From Polyangium sp. 15x6 (lineage in GTDB: Bacteria; Myxococcota_A; Polyangia; Polyangiales; Polyangiaceae): a DNA stretch of 64,000 bases. Positions 36,537 through 45,646 of this stretch are shown piece by piece. The notes under the pieces are model-generated. The model saw nothing but the letters and a program-made list of their open reading frames with translations. It did no database searches and was not told where the DNA came from. The position numbers were made by a program, and so were the translations under genes. Numbering within the stretch: the stretch's first letter is position 1; each line of letters begins with the position of its first letter. Location: contig NZ_JASBQE010000030.1 in the NCBI RefSeq assembly GCF_029960785.1, forward strand, positions 60,605 through 124,604. The letters are read 5' to 3'.

Positions 36537-38024
36537 ATGAGCACGGGCGGGCGAGCGAGCCGGTTCCTGGGTGCCTTCGTGGTGGCGACCGCGGTGGGTT
36601 TGTCGGCGTGCGCGCCGCCGGCGCTCACCCGCGACGGCCAGGTCGTCTTCGCGCCTTCCGGCGGCCGCCGCGGCGCCTCCGTCATCACCGCGAACGGCGT
36701 CGAGTTCATGGACGTCACGGACCTCCCCAAGCCCGTCGTTCGCCGCAGCCCGAACGACCCCTGGACCCCGCCCACCGGCTTCCTCGTCCCCAAGGACGGC
36801 ATCTGGCGCAAGACCTCGAGCCCCATCGCGCTCTCGGGCCGCGGCCTCGCCGTCGTCGTCCGGTCGAGCGACACCCTCGTCCCGAGCTGGGGCGGCGAGG
36901 TCCTCCTCCGCATCGACGCCATCGCCCCGGCGGACGCGTTCCCCGCCGCCAAACCCTCCGTCCGCGAGCCGCGCCGCCTCGCCATCGTGCTCGACGGTCG
37001 CAACCCGAACACCGCGCCCCTCGCCCGCATCGCCCTCGACGACCTCGGCGATCGCGACCGCGTCGCCATCATCGACGCCTCGGGCCCGCGCGTCGTCGTC
37101 CCTGCCTTGCCGGGCTCGCATCGCACCTTGCTCGACGGCGCGATCACGCGCGTCCTCGAACGACCGCGCGGCGGCGCTGCCGTCGCGAGCACGCGCGACC
37201 TCGCGGGCGCCCTCGCCCTCGCGCGAGGGTTCGTCGGGGTGAAGGTCGCCGAGGGCGGGGCGCTCCCTTCCGCGGGACAGGTCCTCGTCCTCAGTGACGG
37301 CATCGGCATCGCGCAGGCCGGCCTCCGGCTCGCGAACGAGGTCGCCTCCTTGCGCCGCGACAGCGTGCGGATCTCCGCCGTCGGCACGCCCGATCGCCTC
37401 GACGTCGCGCACCTCGCGCCCCTCGGCGACGACGTCTTCGCCGGTGGATCCTTCGCCGATCGCGAGGACGCCGTCGCTCGGATCGTCCCTCCGCCCGGCG
37501 ACGTCGTCCTCGAGGACGTCGAGCTCACGGTCCACTCCGTCCCTGCGCCCGTCCGCGTGCTCGAGGTCTCGGGCGGCCTCGCCGCGCTCTCGATCGACCA
37601 CGACCGCCTCCTCCTCGGCGACCTCTACGCGGGCGAGGCGCGCACCGAGATCGCCCGCATCGCCATGCCCGTGTGGGTCCCGGGCGAACCCTGCGAGATC
37701 ACCGTCTCGGCGCGGTATCGCGACGCCGCCACCGGCACCTGGCACACGGCCACGCGCACCATCGACGCTCGGTACGACGACAACGTCGAGCGCATCGCGA
37801 GCGCCCGGCACGGCGACGTCATCGCGTATGCCTCCGCCCTCGCCATGGTCAGGCGCCTCGGCCGCATCTTCCAGGGCAGCCGCTTCGACGACCTCGGTGG
37901 CCTCCGCCCCGTCGTCAAGCTCCAGGCCGACTCGCTCGCCGCCCTCTCCCGCACGAGCCACGATCCCGCGCTCAGCACGCAGGCCGAGGTTCTCCGTACG
38001 CTCCTCGGCGCGATCGAGGATTGA
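36537..38024 (+). CDS. VWA-like lipoprotein with degenerate MIDAS
   Basis: A 495-residue protein. Signal ends in GLSAC (Cys25). About residues 140-320 have the strand/helix order of a von Willebrand A domain: RRLAIVLDGRNPNTAPLARI, GDRDRVAIIDASG, ALALARGFVGVK, QVLVLSDGIGIAQ and RISAVGTPDRL. The usual metal site D-x-S-x-S is replaced by DGRNP, so divalent metal binding is doubtful. A C-terminal beta region and helices follow. The ATG at 36537 sits upstream of the signal and is preferred to a much longer open frame. Confidence 0.7.
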   Translation: MSTGGRASRFLGAFVVATAVGLSACAPPALTRDGQVVFAPSGGRRGASVITANGVEFMDVTDLPKPVVRRSPNDPWTPPTGFLVPKDGIWRKTSSPIALSGRGLAVVVRSSDTLVPSWGGEVLLRIDAIAPADAFPAAKPSVREPRRLAIVLDGRNPNTAPLARIALDDLGDRDRVAIIDASGPRVVVPALPGSHRTLLDGAITRVLERPRGGAAVASTRDLAGALALARGFVGVKVAEGGALPSAGQVLVLSDGIGIAQAGLRLANEVASLRRDSVRISAVGTPDRLDVAHLAPLGDDVFAGGSFADREDAVARIVPPPGDVVLEDVELTVHSVPAPVRVLEVSGGLAALSIDHDRLLLGDLYAGEARTEIARIAMPVWVPGEPCEITVSARYRDAATGTWHTATRTIDARYDDNVERIASARHGDVIAYASALAMVRRLGRIFQGSRFDDLGGLRPVVKLQADSLAALSRTSHDPALSTQAEVLRTLLGAIED

Positions 38025-38050
38025 ACGTTTTTACATCAGAGTAATGGTAT

Positions 38051-38497
38051 TCAGCGACAAACGTCGCCCGGACCATCCGCGACCGTGTAACACGTCCTGC
38101 CCGTCGGGCACCCGTCGTTCGGCGCGCCGCGCCGGCAGCGGATGACGCACTCGTGGAACATCGGCCCGCGCGGCCCGGCGATCCCGTAATACGACGCGCA
38201 GCTCTCGCCGGCCCCGCACGTCCTTCCCCCGCACGAACCGTTCGTCGGCGCGGCCGAGTCCGGCGTGCTCGTCGCGCTGACCGTCGGCATCGGCGCGCTC
38301 CCCGTCGTGTTGTCCGGGACCGGGACTATCACGGTCGTCGTCGGGGCCGGCTCGTCCGGCGGCACGGCCGTCGTCGATCCGCCCGGCGCTGCCTCCGTCG
38401 TCGAGCTGCCCGTCGGCTGCGGGGAATCGGGCGGCTGCGCGCCGCCATTGCAGGCCGAGAGGAGCAGGACCGCCGCGATCGAGCCGAGGAAACGCAT
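38051..38497 (-). CDS. Hypothetical Cys-containing lipoprotein
   Basis: A 148-residue protein. Signal ends in VLLLSAC (Cys16). A ~75-residue Ser/Thr/Pro-rich linker follows, then a small C-terminal domain with about eight cysteines (SCGGRTCGAGESCASYYG, CVIRCRRGAPNDGCPTGRTC). Disulphides are likely. No family recognised. It converges on the VWA-like gene with a 26-bp gap and is divergent from the GH5 gene. Confidence 0.72.
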   Translation of the reverse strand: MRFLGSIAAVLLLSACNGGAQPPDSPQPTGSSTTEAAPGGSTTAVPPDEPAPTTTVIVPVPDNTTGSAPMPTVSATSTPDSAAPTNGSCGGRTCGAGESCASYYGIAGPRGPMFHECVIRCRRGAPNDGCPTGRTCYTVADGPGDVCR

Positions 38498-38583
38498 AGG
38501 CACCGCGAGCTTAGCAGAGCCACCCGGCCTCTGCCCATCACGCGCCGTGACAGCGCCCACGCCGTGCCGCTACCATCCGCCTC

Positions 38584-40044
38584 GTGCAACATTTTCGCCT
38601 TCTCCTCGCCCTCACCACATTCCTCCCTCTCCTCGCCTGTGGCTCCACCGACGAACCGGCTGCCCTCCCGGATGCCCCGCGCTGCGAAATCGCGCTCCCT
38701 GCGCCTCCGGAGGACCGCCTCACGGCCTCTGGAACCGCTCTTCGCGACGCCCTCGGCCGCGTCGTCTTCCTTCGCGGCGTCAATGCGGGAGGCCGCAGCA
38801 AATTCGCGCCCTTCGTCCCCTTCGATTTCGCGTCCGAGGCTGACTTCCAGGAAGCGCTCGATCGATACCTCGATCGCGCTGCTTCCTGGGGTGTCTCCGC
38901 GCTCCGCGTCCCGTTCGTCTGGGCCGCCGTCGAGCCTTCGCAGGGCATGGACGACGAAACCTTCCTCGCTCGATACGACGCCCTCCTCGACGGAGCCTGG
39001 AAGCGCCGCATCTGGACGATCGTCGACTTCCACCAGGACATCTATTCCGACGTCTATTGCGGCGACGGTTTTCCCGCCTGGACCCTCCCATTCCCCACGC
39101 CCGAGCCGCACCATGATTGCCACGACTGGTTCGTCCGCTACTCCCAGGACGACGACGTCCGCGCCGCCTTCGACAAGTTCTGGACCGACGAACACGGCGC
39201 CCGCACCGCGTTCCGCGCCCTCTGGGAGCGCATCGCGGCCCGCCACGCCGGCCGCCCCGGCGTCCTCGGCTACGAGCCCATCAACGAGCCGCACCAGGGA
39301 ACGGCCGACCTGAAGACGTGGGAGCAAACCGTCCTCACGCCCTTCTACACCGAAATGGCGGCCCTCATCCACGCGAAGGATCCCACGGCGCTCGTCTTCT
39401 TCGACGCCACCGGCACCGACGCGATCGGCGGTTCCACGTACCTCGACAAACCCGAGGGCGAGGGCCTCGTCTTCGCGCCCCACTGGTACGACCCCGTCGC
39501 CCTCTTCGGCGGCGCCCCGTCGCCTTCGAACGCGGCCACGTATCTCTCGAAATGGGCCGACAAGGGCCGCGAATGGAACATGCCCGTCCTCATTGGCGAA
39601 TCGGGCGTCCCGCGGGACCTCGAGACGGCCGGCGAGTTCGTCACGGCCGTCTACGAGGCCATGGACGACAATGCCCTCCATTTCACCTACTGGGAGTACA
39701 GCGATTCGAAGGAGACCTGGAACTTCGAGGACCTCTCCCTCATCGATTACGAGGGCCAGGAAGCGACCGCGATCACTTCGGTCGTCGCCCGCCCGTACGC
39801 ACGCGCCGTCGCCGGCGAGGCGCCCGCGTTCCGTTACGACGTCGCCGCCCGCAGCTTCGCCCTCACGTACGACGCGCCCACGGAAAACGGCGTCACCGAA
39901 ATCGTCGTCCCGGAGCGAAGCTATCCGACGGGATACCGCGTCGAGCTCTCGAACGGCTGCGTCGACGCCACGCACCCCGGCCTCTTGCTCGTCCGCCCCG
40001 CCGCGGGACAAACGCGCGTCGAAATCGCGGTCGTCCCCCGGTAA
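38584..40044 (+). CDS. GH5 endoglycosylceramidase-like lipoprotein
   Basis: A 486-residue protein from a GTG start. Signal ends in LPLLAC (Cys19). The catalytic barrel carries IVDFHQDIYSDVYCGDGFPA, a signature of endoglycosylceramidases in GH5. The acid/base Glu is in GYEPINEPHQ (about residue 235), and the nucleophile Glu is in VLIGESGVP (about residue 339). HWYDPV is also typical. The last ~80 residues form a beta-sandwich common after the GH5 barrel in this group. It would cleave oligosaccharide from a glycolipid at the cell surface. The glycolipid substrate is not evident. Confidence 0.85.
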   Translation: MQHFRLLLALTTFLPLLACGSTDEPAALPDAPRCEIALPAPPEDRLTASGTALRDALGRVVFLRGVNAGGRSKFAPFVPFDFASEADFQEALDRYLDRAASWGVSALRVPFVWAAVEPSQGMDDETFLARYDALLDGAWKRRIWTIVDFHQDIYSDVYCGDGFPAWTLPFPTPEPHHDCHDWFVRYSQDDDVRAAFDKFWTDEHGARTAFRALWERIAARHAGRPGVLGYEPINEPHQGTADLKTWEQTVLTPFYTEMAALIHAKDPTALVFFDATGTDAIGGSTYLDKPEGEGLVFAPHWYDPVALFGGAPSPSNAATYLSKWADKGREWNMPVLIGESGVPRDLETAGEFVTAVYEAMDDNALHFTYWEYSDSKETWNFEDLSLIDYEGQEATAITSVVARPYARAVAGEAPAFRYDVAARSFALTYDAPTENGVTEIVVPERSYPTGYRVELSNGCVDATHPGLLLVRPAAGQTRVEIAVVPR

Positions 40045-40070
40045 AACCCCTCGCCGCAGGCAAAACAAAA

Positions 40071-40098
40071 CCCCCTCTCCCGCGGGCGGGAGAGGGGG
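40071..40098. terminator. Bidirectional terminator hairpin
   Basis: A perfect 13-bp stem (CCCCCTCTCCCGC and complement) over a 2-nt loop, between the convergent GH5 and S9 peptidase genes. A T-run follows on the plus strand near 40113, and the minus-strand side has TTTTGTTTTG. Confidence 0.8.
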
Positions 40099-40135
40099 CT
40101 TGGGGGTGAGGGTTTTTCAGTACGGAACTGCCGCC

Positions 40136-42283
40136 CTACTTCTTCGGCAAAGCCTCACTGATCCCATACACCTGCTCCACGCCCGCCGGCACTTGCAGGC
40201 TCGACCCCTTGAAGTCATCGCCCACCGGCTCGATCGGCCCGCCCAGGCATTGCGCCAGGAACGTCTCCGCCACCGCATTGAAGCTCATCCGGTTCTCCGG
40301 CCGCGCGAACCCGTGCCCCTCGTCCGGGTACAGCACGTACGTCACCGGGATGTTCTTCGCCTGCATCGCCTTCACGATCTGATCACTCTCGGCCTGCTTC
40401 ACGCGCGGATCGTTCGCGCCCTGCCCGATGAGCAGCGGCTTCTTGATCTTGTCCACGTGCGACAGCGGGCTCCGATCCTCCAGATGCTTCGACCCTTCGG
40501 GCGTCCCGGGATCGCCCATTCGCTTGTGGAACGTCGCCACCATCGGCGCCCAGTACGGCGGAATCGTCGCGAGCAGCGTCTTCAGGTTCGACGGCCCCAC
40601 GATATCGACGCCGCACGCGAACTGGTCCGGCGTGAACGTCAGCCCCACGAGCGTCGCGTACCCGCCGTAGCTCCCGCCCATGATCGCCACCTTCGCGCCG
40701 TCCGCGACCTTCGCGTCCACGGCCCATTTCACCGCGTCGATCAGGTCGTCGTGCATCTTGCCGGCCCACTCGTTGTTCCCTGCGTTCAGGAACTTCTTCC
40801 CGAACCCGGTCGAGCCGCGGTAGTTCACCGAGAGCACCGCATACCCGCGGTTTGCCAGCCACTGGTGCATCGAGTTCAGCCCCCAGGCGTCGCGTGCCCA
40901 CGGCCCGCCGTGCACCAGCAGCACCATCGGCAGCGCCTTGTCCGGACGACCGTCGACCTCCGGATCCGACGCCTTCGGCAGCGTCAAATAGCTCACCAGA
41001 TCGAGCCCATCGCGCGACTTGATCACCACCGGGTGCATCTTCGCGAGCGGCTTGCCCTCGAGCGCCTTCAGGTTCGTGAACAGGAATTCCGTCTTTTTCT
41101 TGTCGCGATCGTACCGGTAATACTTCACCGGCCCGTCCGAGAGCACGAGCGCCACGAGCCAGCGCTTGTCGTCGAGCGTCCGGCTGAGCACCCGCAGCTC
41201 CCCGTCGCCGAGCTTGCCGAGCAGCTCCAGGTCCGCCTGGATCGACTTGTCGATCGTCTGCCACGTCGGCTTGTCGAACACCGCGGCGGCCGCCTGCAGC
41301 TTGCCGGTCTTCGGGTGAGAGATGAAGCGCTGCACGTCCGCCTTCGCGTCCTCGACGAGCAGCTTCGCCTTCTTCGTCGCGAAATCGAGCTCGAAGAGCG
41401 CCGCCGTGTTCCGGCCGCGGCTGTCGAGCAGGTAGAGCGTCTTGCCCGACCCGTCGAAGCCCACGGGGCTCGTCGTCTCGGCGTCCTCGAAGGGCACCGT
41501 CAGGTACGGCTCGGGCTCCTTGCCCTTCTCCTTCGGCTTCGCGTTCGGGTCGATGAACACGTCACCGCCGTCGGCACCTTTGCGCATCGCGAGCCGGACC
41601 TTGAAATCGTCGTCCGTCTCGAAACCCGCGTAGTTCCCCTCGTTCTTGAAGACGAGCTTCTTCTCGCCGGTCTTGATGTCGATCCGGTAGAGATCGTGCA
41701 CCTTCTTGTCGCGGTCGTTGATCCCGACCAGCACCTCGCCGGGGATCTTCTGCGAAACGCCCGAGATCCGCGCTGCGATCCCGTCGATCGGCGTGAGATC
41801 CTTCGTCTCGCCCTTCTTCAGATCGACCGCGTAGAGATGCCAGTTCTCGTCGCCGCCCTTGTCCTGCACGTAGAGCACGTGGTCGTTCGTGTAGGCCCAG
41901 AAGTATTGCCGGATCCCGCGCACTTTGTCGCTCGTCACGGCCTTGGCCTTCGAGGGATCGTCCGCGGGGCCGACCCACACGTTCATCACCCCGTCGACGG
42001 GCGCGAGGAACGAGATCTGCTTGCCATCGTGGCTGAGCATCGGGCTCGAGCGGTCGGGGTTGCCGAAGAGGATGTCGCGCGGGATGAGCGACGAATCGAC
42101 CCGCGGCGCGGCCGGGCCCTTCGCGGCCGTCGCGGCTGCGGGCGGCGTCGCGTCGGCCGTGCGCGCGGGCGGCGGAGGCGGCGGCGTCTCGGGCGGCGGG
42201 AATTCCGCCGTCTCGGCGCAAGCGGCGACGCCGACGAGCAGCGACAGGACGAACGACAGGCCGATCTTCTTCGCGAGTGCCAT
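40136..42283 (-). CDS. S9 (prolyl oligopeptidase) family peptidase, lipoprotein
   Basis: A 715-residue protein. Signal ends in GVAAC (Cys22), followed by a 50-residue Pro/Ala linker. Residues ~80-440 form a beta-propeller. The C-terminal alpha/beta-hydrolase contains the nucleophile Ser in IMGGSYGGYATL (about residue 537), the Asp in QGANDPRVK (about 626) and the His in YPDEGHGFARP (about 656). LLVHGGPWARDAWG is the oxyanion region. It is an acylaminoacyl-peptidase/DPP-like enzyme acting on peptides outside the cytoplasm. The ATG at 42283 follows GGGAGG. Confidence 0.92.
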   Translation of the reverse strand: MALAKKIGLSFVLSLLVGVAACAETAEFPPPETPPPPPPARTADATPPAAATAAKGPAAPRVDSSLIPRDILFGNPDRSSPMLSHDGKQISFLAPVDGVMNVWVGPADDPSKAKAVTSDKVRGIRQYFWAYTNDHVLYVQDKGGDENWHLYAVDLKKGETKDLTPIDGIAARISGVSQKIPGEVLVGINDRDKKVHDLYRIDIKTGEKKLVFKNEGNYAGFETDDDFKVRLAMRKGADGGDVFIDPNAKPKEKGKEPEPYLTVPFEDAETTSPVGFDGSGKTLYLLDSRGRNTAALFELDFATKKAKLLVEDAKADVQRFISHPKTGKLQAAAAVFDKPTWQTIDKSIQADLELLGKLGDGELRVLSRTLDDKRWLVALVLSDGPVKYYRYDRDKKKTEFLFTNLKALEGKPLAKMHPVVIKSRDGLDLVSYLTLPKASDPEVDGRPDKALPMVLLVHGGPWARDAWGLNSMHQWLANRGYAVLSVNYRGSTGFGKKFLNAGNNEWAGKMHDDLIDAVKWAVDAKVADGAKVAIMGGSYGGYATLVGLTFTPDQFACGVDIVGPSNLKTLLATIPPYWAPMVATFHKRMGDPGTPEGSKHLEDRSPLSHVDKIKKPLLIGQGANDPRVKQAESDQIVKAMQAKNIPVTYVLYPDEGHGFARPENRMSFNAVAETFLAQCLGGPIEPVGDDFKGSSLQVPAGVEQVYGISEALPKK

Positions 42284-42403
42284 CGGGCAAACCTCCCTCA
42301 TGCGTACCCGGAGGTGGACGCTCCCCACCGGTGCGTGTGACGGACGCCTTCATACTCCAAGAATCGGTCGGGCGTCCCGAGCGTCGTGCGAAAAAAGCGT
42401 GTT

Positions 42404-42432
42404 CCGGACATGTTACTTACTTCACTGTCCGG
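42404..42432. promoter_or_regulatory. Inverted repeat between peptidase and photolyase genes
   Basis: CCGGACA and TGTCCGG are separated by 15 bp, and a further CCGGACA occurs at the photolyase start (42500-42506). Repressor control of the photolyase is possible. No known operator was matched. Confidence 0.3.
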
Positions 42433-42505
42433 TGCTTTTGCGACCCTCTTCCGACCTCGCCCCTTGCGGGTGGTTGTCCCTGGCTTAGGGGAACCGCGTC
42501 CGGAC

Positions 42506-44050
42506 ATGGCCATGACGAACCCTGACACGCTCCTCCGCGACACCCGCGTCCCCTCGGACCGCGTGCGCCTGGCGAACGACCGCGAGCTCCGGCCGAATGG
42601 GGACTTCGTCCTCTACTGGATGACGGCGTCGCGGCGCACCCATTTCAATTACGGCCTCGAACGCGCCGCCGAATGGGCGCGCGCCCTCGGCCGCCCCCTC
42701 GTCGTCCTCGAGGCCCTTCGCGCCGGGTATCCCTACGCGAGTGATCGCCTCCACGCCTTCGTCCTCCGCGGCATGGCCGACAATGCCCGCCGCCTCGCGG
42801 AGGCCCGCGTCACGCATCACGCCTACGTCGAACCGCGCCCCGGGGCGGGCAAGGGCCTCGTCGCCGCGCTCGCCGGCCGCGCGTGTGTCGTCGTCACCGA
42901 CGATGATCCCACGTTTTTCCTCCCGCGCATGATCGCTGCGGCCGCGAAACAAATTCCCGTCCGCTTCGAGCAGGTCGACTCCAATGGCCTCCTCCCGATC
43001 CACGCCCCCGAGCGCGTCTTCACCACGGCCTTCTCGTTCCGCGGGTATCTCCAGAAAAACCTCCTCCCGCACCTCCGCCGAAGGCCGCTCGCCGACCCCC
43101 TCGCCGCGGGCCTGCCGGCCCCTCCGGAAAACCTCCTCGCGCCGGACCTCCTCTCCCGCTGGCCCGCCGCCTCGCCCGATCTCCTCGCCGCCTCGCCCGC
43201 GGCGCTCGCCGCGCTCCCGATCGACCACACGGTCCCCCTCGTCACCCGCATTCCGGGCGGCCCCGAGGCGGGCCGCGCCGCGCTCGCGCGTTTCCTTCAA
43301 TCGAACCTCATTCGCTACGAGACCGAGCGCAACGATCCCGACGCCCGCGCCACGAGCGGCCTCTCGCCTTATCTACATTTCGGCCACGTCTCCACGCACG
43401 AAATCTTCGCCGAGCTCGAGCGCCTCGAACGCTGGTCCGAAAAAAAAACCAAACCCGCGCGCGGCAAGCGCGAGGGCTTCTGGGGCATGAGCGCGCCCGT
43501 CGAATCCTTCCTCGACGAGCTCGTCACCTGGCGCGAGATCGGCCTGAACCTCTGCGCCCTCCGGCCCGACGACGCGCAGAGCTTCGATTCCCTCCCGGAC
43601 TGGGCCCTGAAAACCCTCGCCGATCACGAATCCGATCCCCGCCCGTCCCTCTACACTCTCGCCGAGCTCGAGGGCGCGCGCACGGCCGATCCCCTCTGGA
43701 ACGCGGCGCAACGCGAGCTCCTCCGCGACGGCCGCATTCACAACTACCTGCGCATGCTCTGGGGCAAACGTGTCCTCGAATGGACCCGCACCCCGCGTGA
43801 GGCCCTCTCCGTCCTGATCCATCTCAACGACAAGTACGCGCTCGACGGCCGCGACCCGAACTCGTACTCGGGCATCCTCTGGACGTTCGGCCGCTACGAC
43901 CGCCCCTGGGGCCCCGAAAGGCCCGTCTACGGCACGGTCCGCTACATGAGCTCGGCGAACACGCTGAAGAAGATCGACCTCCAGCGTTACCTCGTCGAGT
44001 TCGGCAGCCCGAGCGACGCCGCTCGTCGAGACAAACGCTACACGAAATGA
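42506..44050 (+). CDS. Class II deoxyribodipyrimidine photolyase
   Basis: A 514-residue flavoprotein that splits UV-induced pyrimidine dimers using blue light. The N-terminal alpha/beta antenna-type domain carries GDFVLYWMTASRRTHFNYGL. The FAD-binding domain holds ATSGLSPYLHFGHVSTHEIF, DELVTWREIGLNLC, NYLRMLWGKRVLEWTRTPRE and the class II hallmark LNDKYALDGRDPNSYSGILW. The ATG at 42506 starts just before MTNPDTLL; an in-frame upstream ATG at 42386 would add 40 residues with little protein character. Confidence 0.92.
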   Translation: MAMTNPDTLLRDTRVPSDRVRLANDRELRPNGDFVLYWMTASRRTHFNYGLERAAEWARALGRPLVVLEALRAGYPYASDRLHAFVLRGMADNARRLAEARVTHHAYVEPRPGAGKGLVAALAGRACVVVTDDDPTFFLPRMIAAAAKQIPVRFEQVDSNGLLPIHAPERVFTTAFSFRGYLQKNLLPHLRRRPLADPLAAGLPAPPENLLAPDLLSRWPAASPDLLAASPAALAALPIDHTVPLVTRIPGGPEAGRAALARFLQSNLIRYETERNDPDARATSGLSPYLHFGHVSTHEIFAELERLERWSEKKTKPARGKREGFWGMSAPVESFLDELVTWREIGLNLCALRPDDAQSFDSLPDWALKTLADHESDPRPSLYTLAELEGARTADPLWNAAQRELLRDGRIHNYLRMLWGKRVLEWTRTPREALSVLIHLNDKYALDGRDPNSYSGILWTFGRYDRPWGPERPVYGTVRYMSSANTLKKIDLQRYLVEFGSPSDAARRDKRYTK

Positions 44051-44053
44051 AAA

Positions 44054-44093
44054 GAGGGCCGGGCGGAAGTTCCTTTATCCGACCCAGGCCCTC
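44054..44093. terminator. Hairpin terminator between convergent photolyase and KGG genes
   Basis: GAGGGCC-GGGCGGA pairs with TCCGACCC-A-GGCCCTC. On the minus strand the stem is followed by TTTTCATTTC, so it should mainly terminate the KGG gene, and perhaps the photolyase too. Confidence 0.65.
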
Positions 44094-44136
44094 GGGCATT
44101 CATGTTTCGACACGCCGCATCGCGACGCGCGAAGAT

Positions 44137-44466
44137 TTACTTCTTCTCGCCTCCGCCCTCGCCTTCGGATTGCTTGCCCTCCTCGATCAGCTCCTTCACG
44201 CGCTGACCGCCCTTGTGACCGATCTCGGAGTAGAACTCGGGGCCGTACTTGTCGCGAACGGTCTCGCCGCCCTTCTGCCCGCCCTTGTGCCCGATCTCGG
44301 AGTAAAACTCGGGGCCGTACTTCTCGCGCACGGTCTCGCCGCCCTTGCGCCCGATCTCGGCGTAACCTTCGGAGCCGAGCTCTTCCTTGCGGGCCTCACC
44401 GCCCAGCCGTCCGGCCTCCTCGACGGTCATCTGACCCTTACCGGATTGCTCTTTTTTCTCCGCCAT
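44137..44466 (-). CDS. KGG-repeat stress protein (long form)
   Basis: A 109-residue highly charged hydrophilic protein with three copies of the bacterial KGG stress motif. The unit is about 20 residues: [18 protein letters not shown] is repeated, with [10 protein letters not shown] and [10 protein letters not shown] variants, preceded by [11 protein letters not shown]. These resemble plant LEA (Em-like) proteins and B. subtilis GsiB, and are linked to desiccation and general stress. Read from the ATG at 44466. A paralogue follows upstream at 44517-44732. Confidence 0.85.
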   Translation of the reverse strand: MAEKKEQSGKGQMTVEEAGRLGGEARKEELGSEGYAEIGRKGGETVREKYGPEFYSEIGHKGGQKGGETVRDKYGPEFYSEIGHKGGQRVKELIEEGKQSEGEGGGEKK

Positions 44467-44516
44467 GGTCGTCTCCTTCGTTGATGGCAATCGCGCGGCG
44501 AGCTCGCGCTCGTCGC

Positions 44517-44732
44517 TCAGCGTTTCTGGCCCTGGCCGCCCTCGCCTTCGCTCTGTTTGCCTTCCTCGATGAGCTCGCGAACGCGCTGGCCGCCCTTGTG
44601 GCCGATTTCGGAGTAGAACTCGGGGCCGTACTTGTCCCGCGTGTGTTCGCCGCCGATGTGCCCGCCCTTCCGACCGGCCTCTTCGACGGTCATCTGACCT
44701 TTGCCCGGTTCGTCTTTGCGCTGCTCTGCCAT
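44517..44732 (-). CDS. KGG-repeat stress protein (short form)
   Basis: A 71-residue paralogue of 44137-44466 with the same ends ([15 protein letters not shown], then [17 protein letters not shown]) but only one full [15 protein letters not shown] repeat after a HIGGEHTRD variant. It is 50 bp upstream of the longer copy on the same strand. The size difference is due to repeat number, so repeat gain or loss is the likely origin. Confidence 0.83.
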   Translation of the reverse strand: MAEQRKDEPGKGQMTVEEAGRKGGHIGGEHTRDKYGPEFYSEIGHKGGQRVRELIEEGKQSEGEGGQGQKR

Positions 44733-44929
44733 GTAGTTCCCTCCCAGCTCCCGCCGAACATTCTCCGGCAGACCGGGACGTCAATGGGGGGACCCCCGGA
44801 GGAGGGCTCCTCCCGCGCTCCGGGCCCGCCATCGCCGTGCGACGGATCGAGATCGGAGCCGCCGCTGAAACCGCCTCGACGCTCGCGCGTAGAACGCTAG
44901 GATGAGTGTGCTCGATCGAGGAGGCTTTC

Positions 44930-45646
44930 GTGTCCAAGCCCAAGGATGAGTTGCCCGAGCTCGAAAACGTCATCCGTCGCCGCGCCTTCCTGCGCGCCGC
45001 CGCGGCTGGCACCACCTTCATCGCGCTCGGCGGCGGCACCTACGTCCTCGCCGCCGATAGCGACCCGCGCGGCAAGCAGCTCCGCCCCGACGGCCGCCCG
45101 CGCCTGCCGCCCGGCCAACGCATCCTCGACGCGCTCAAGCCCATGGGCGGCGAGCCGGGCGACCCGAGCCCCTCGGCCTTCAAGCTCCGCGTCCACGGCG
45201 ACGTCGACAATCCTTTCGAGCTCGATTTCGCGGGCCTCCTCGCGCTGCCGCAGACCGAGCAGACGTGCGACGTCCACTGCGTCACGGGCTGGAGCGTGCT
45301 CGGCGCGCGTTTCACCGGCGTCAAGGTCGCCGAGCTCGCGAAGATGGCGAAGGTGCGCGACACCGTGCGTCACGTGATCTTCGAGGCGGCGAATGGATAC
45401 ACGGCCAATGTCCGGCTCGCCGAGGCGACCGCGCCGAACGTGCTCATCGCGCACAAGCACGAGGGCAATCCGCTCACGCGCCCGCATGGCCCGCCGGCCC
45501 GCGCGCTCGTGCCCGACCTTTATTTCTGGAAGAGCGCGAAATGGGTGACGGGCGTCAGGTTCGTCCGGACCGACAGGCCCGGCTACTGGGAGACGCGCGG
45601 CTACCACAACCACGCCGACCCGTGGGCCGAGGAGCGATATGGCTGA
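44930..45646 (+). CDS. Sulfite-oxidase/MsrP-type molybdopterin oxidoreductase
   Basis: A 238-residue protein from a GTG with GAGGAGG at ideal spacing. A Tat-like signal is present ([20 protein letters not shown]), so it is exported folded with its cofactor. The sulfite-oxidase fold has the Mo-ligating Cys in [39 protein letters not shown] and KWVTGVRFV are typical of this family. It is short and lacks a haem or dimerisation domain, as in MsrP (YedY). It overlaps the PepSY-type membrane gene by 8 bp; that protein is the likely electron donor. Confidence 0.87.
   Translation: MSKPKDELPELENVIRRRAFLRAAAAGTTFIALGGGTYVLAADSDPRGKQLRPDGRPRLPPGQRILDALKPMGGEPGDPSPSAFKLRVHGDVDNPFELDFAGLLALPQTEQTCDVHCVTGWSVLGARFTGVKVAELAKMAKVRDTVRHVIFEAANGYTANVRLAEATAPNVLIAHKHEGNPLTRPHGPPARALVPDLYFWKSAKWVTGVRFVRTDRPGYWETRGYHNHADPWAEERYG

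Noticed and set aside
44798..44813. GGAGGAG-GG-CTCCTCC hairpin upstream of the Mo-enzyme gene
   Set aside because: Short and without a T-tract or known regulatory context. In such G/C-rich intergenic DNA small hairpins are expected by chance.
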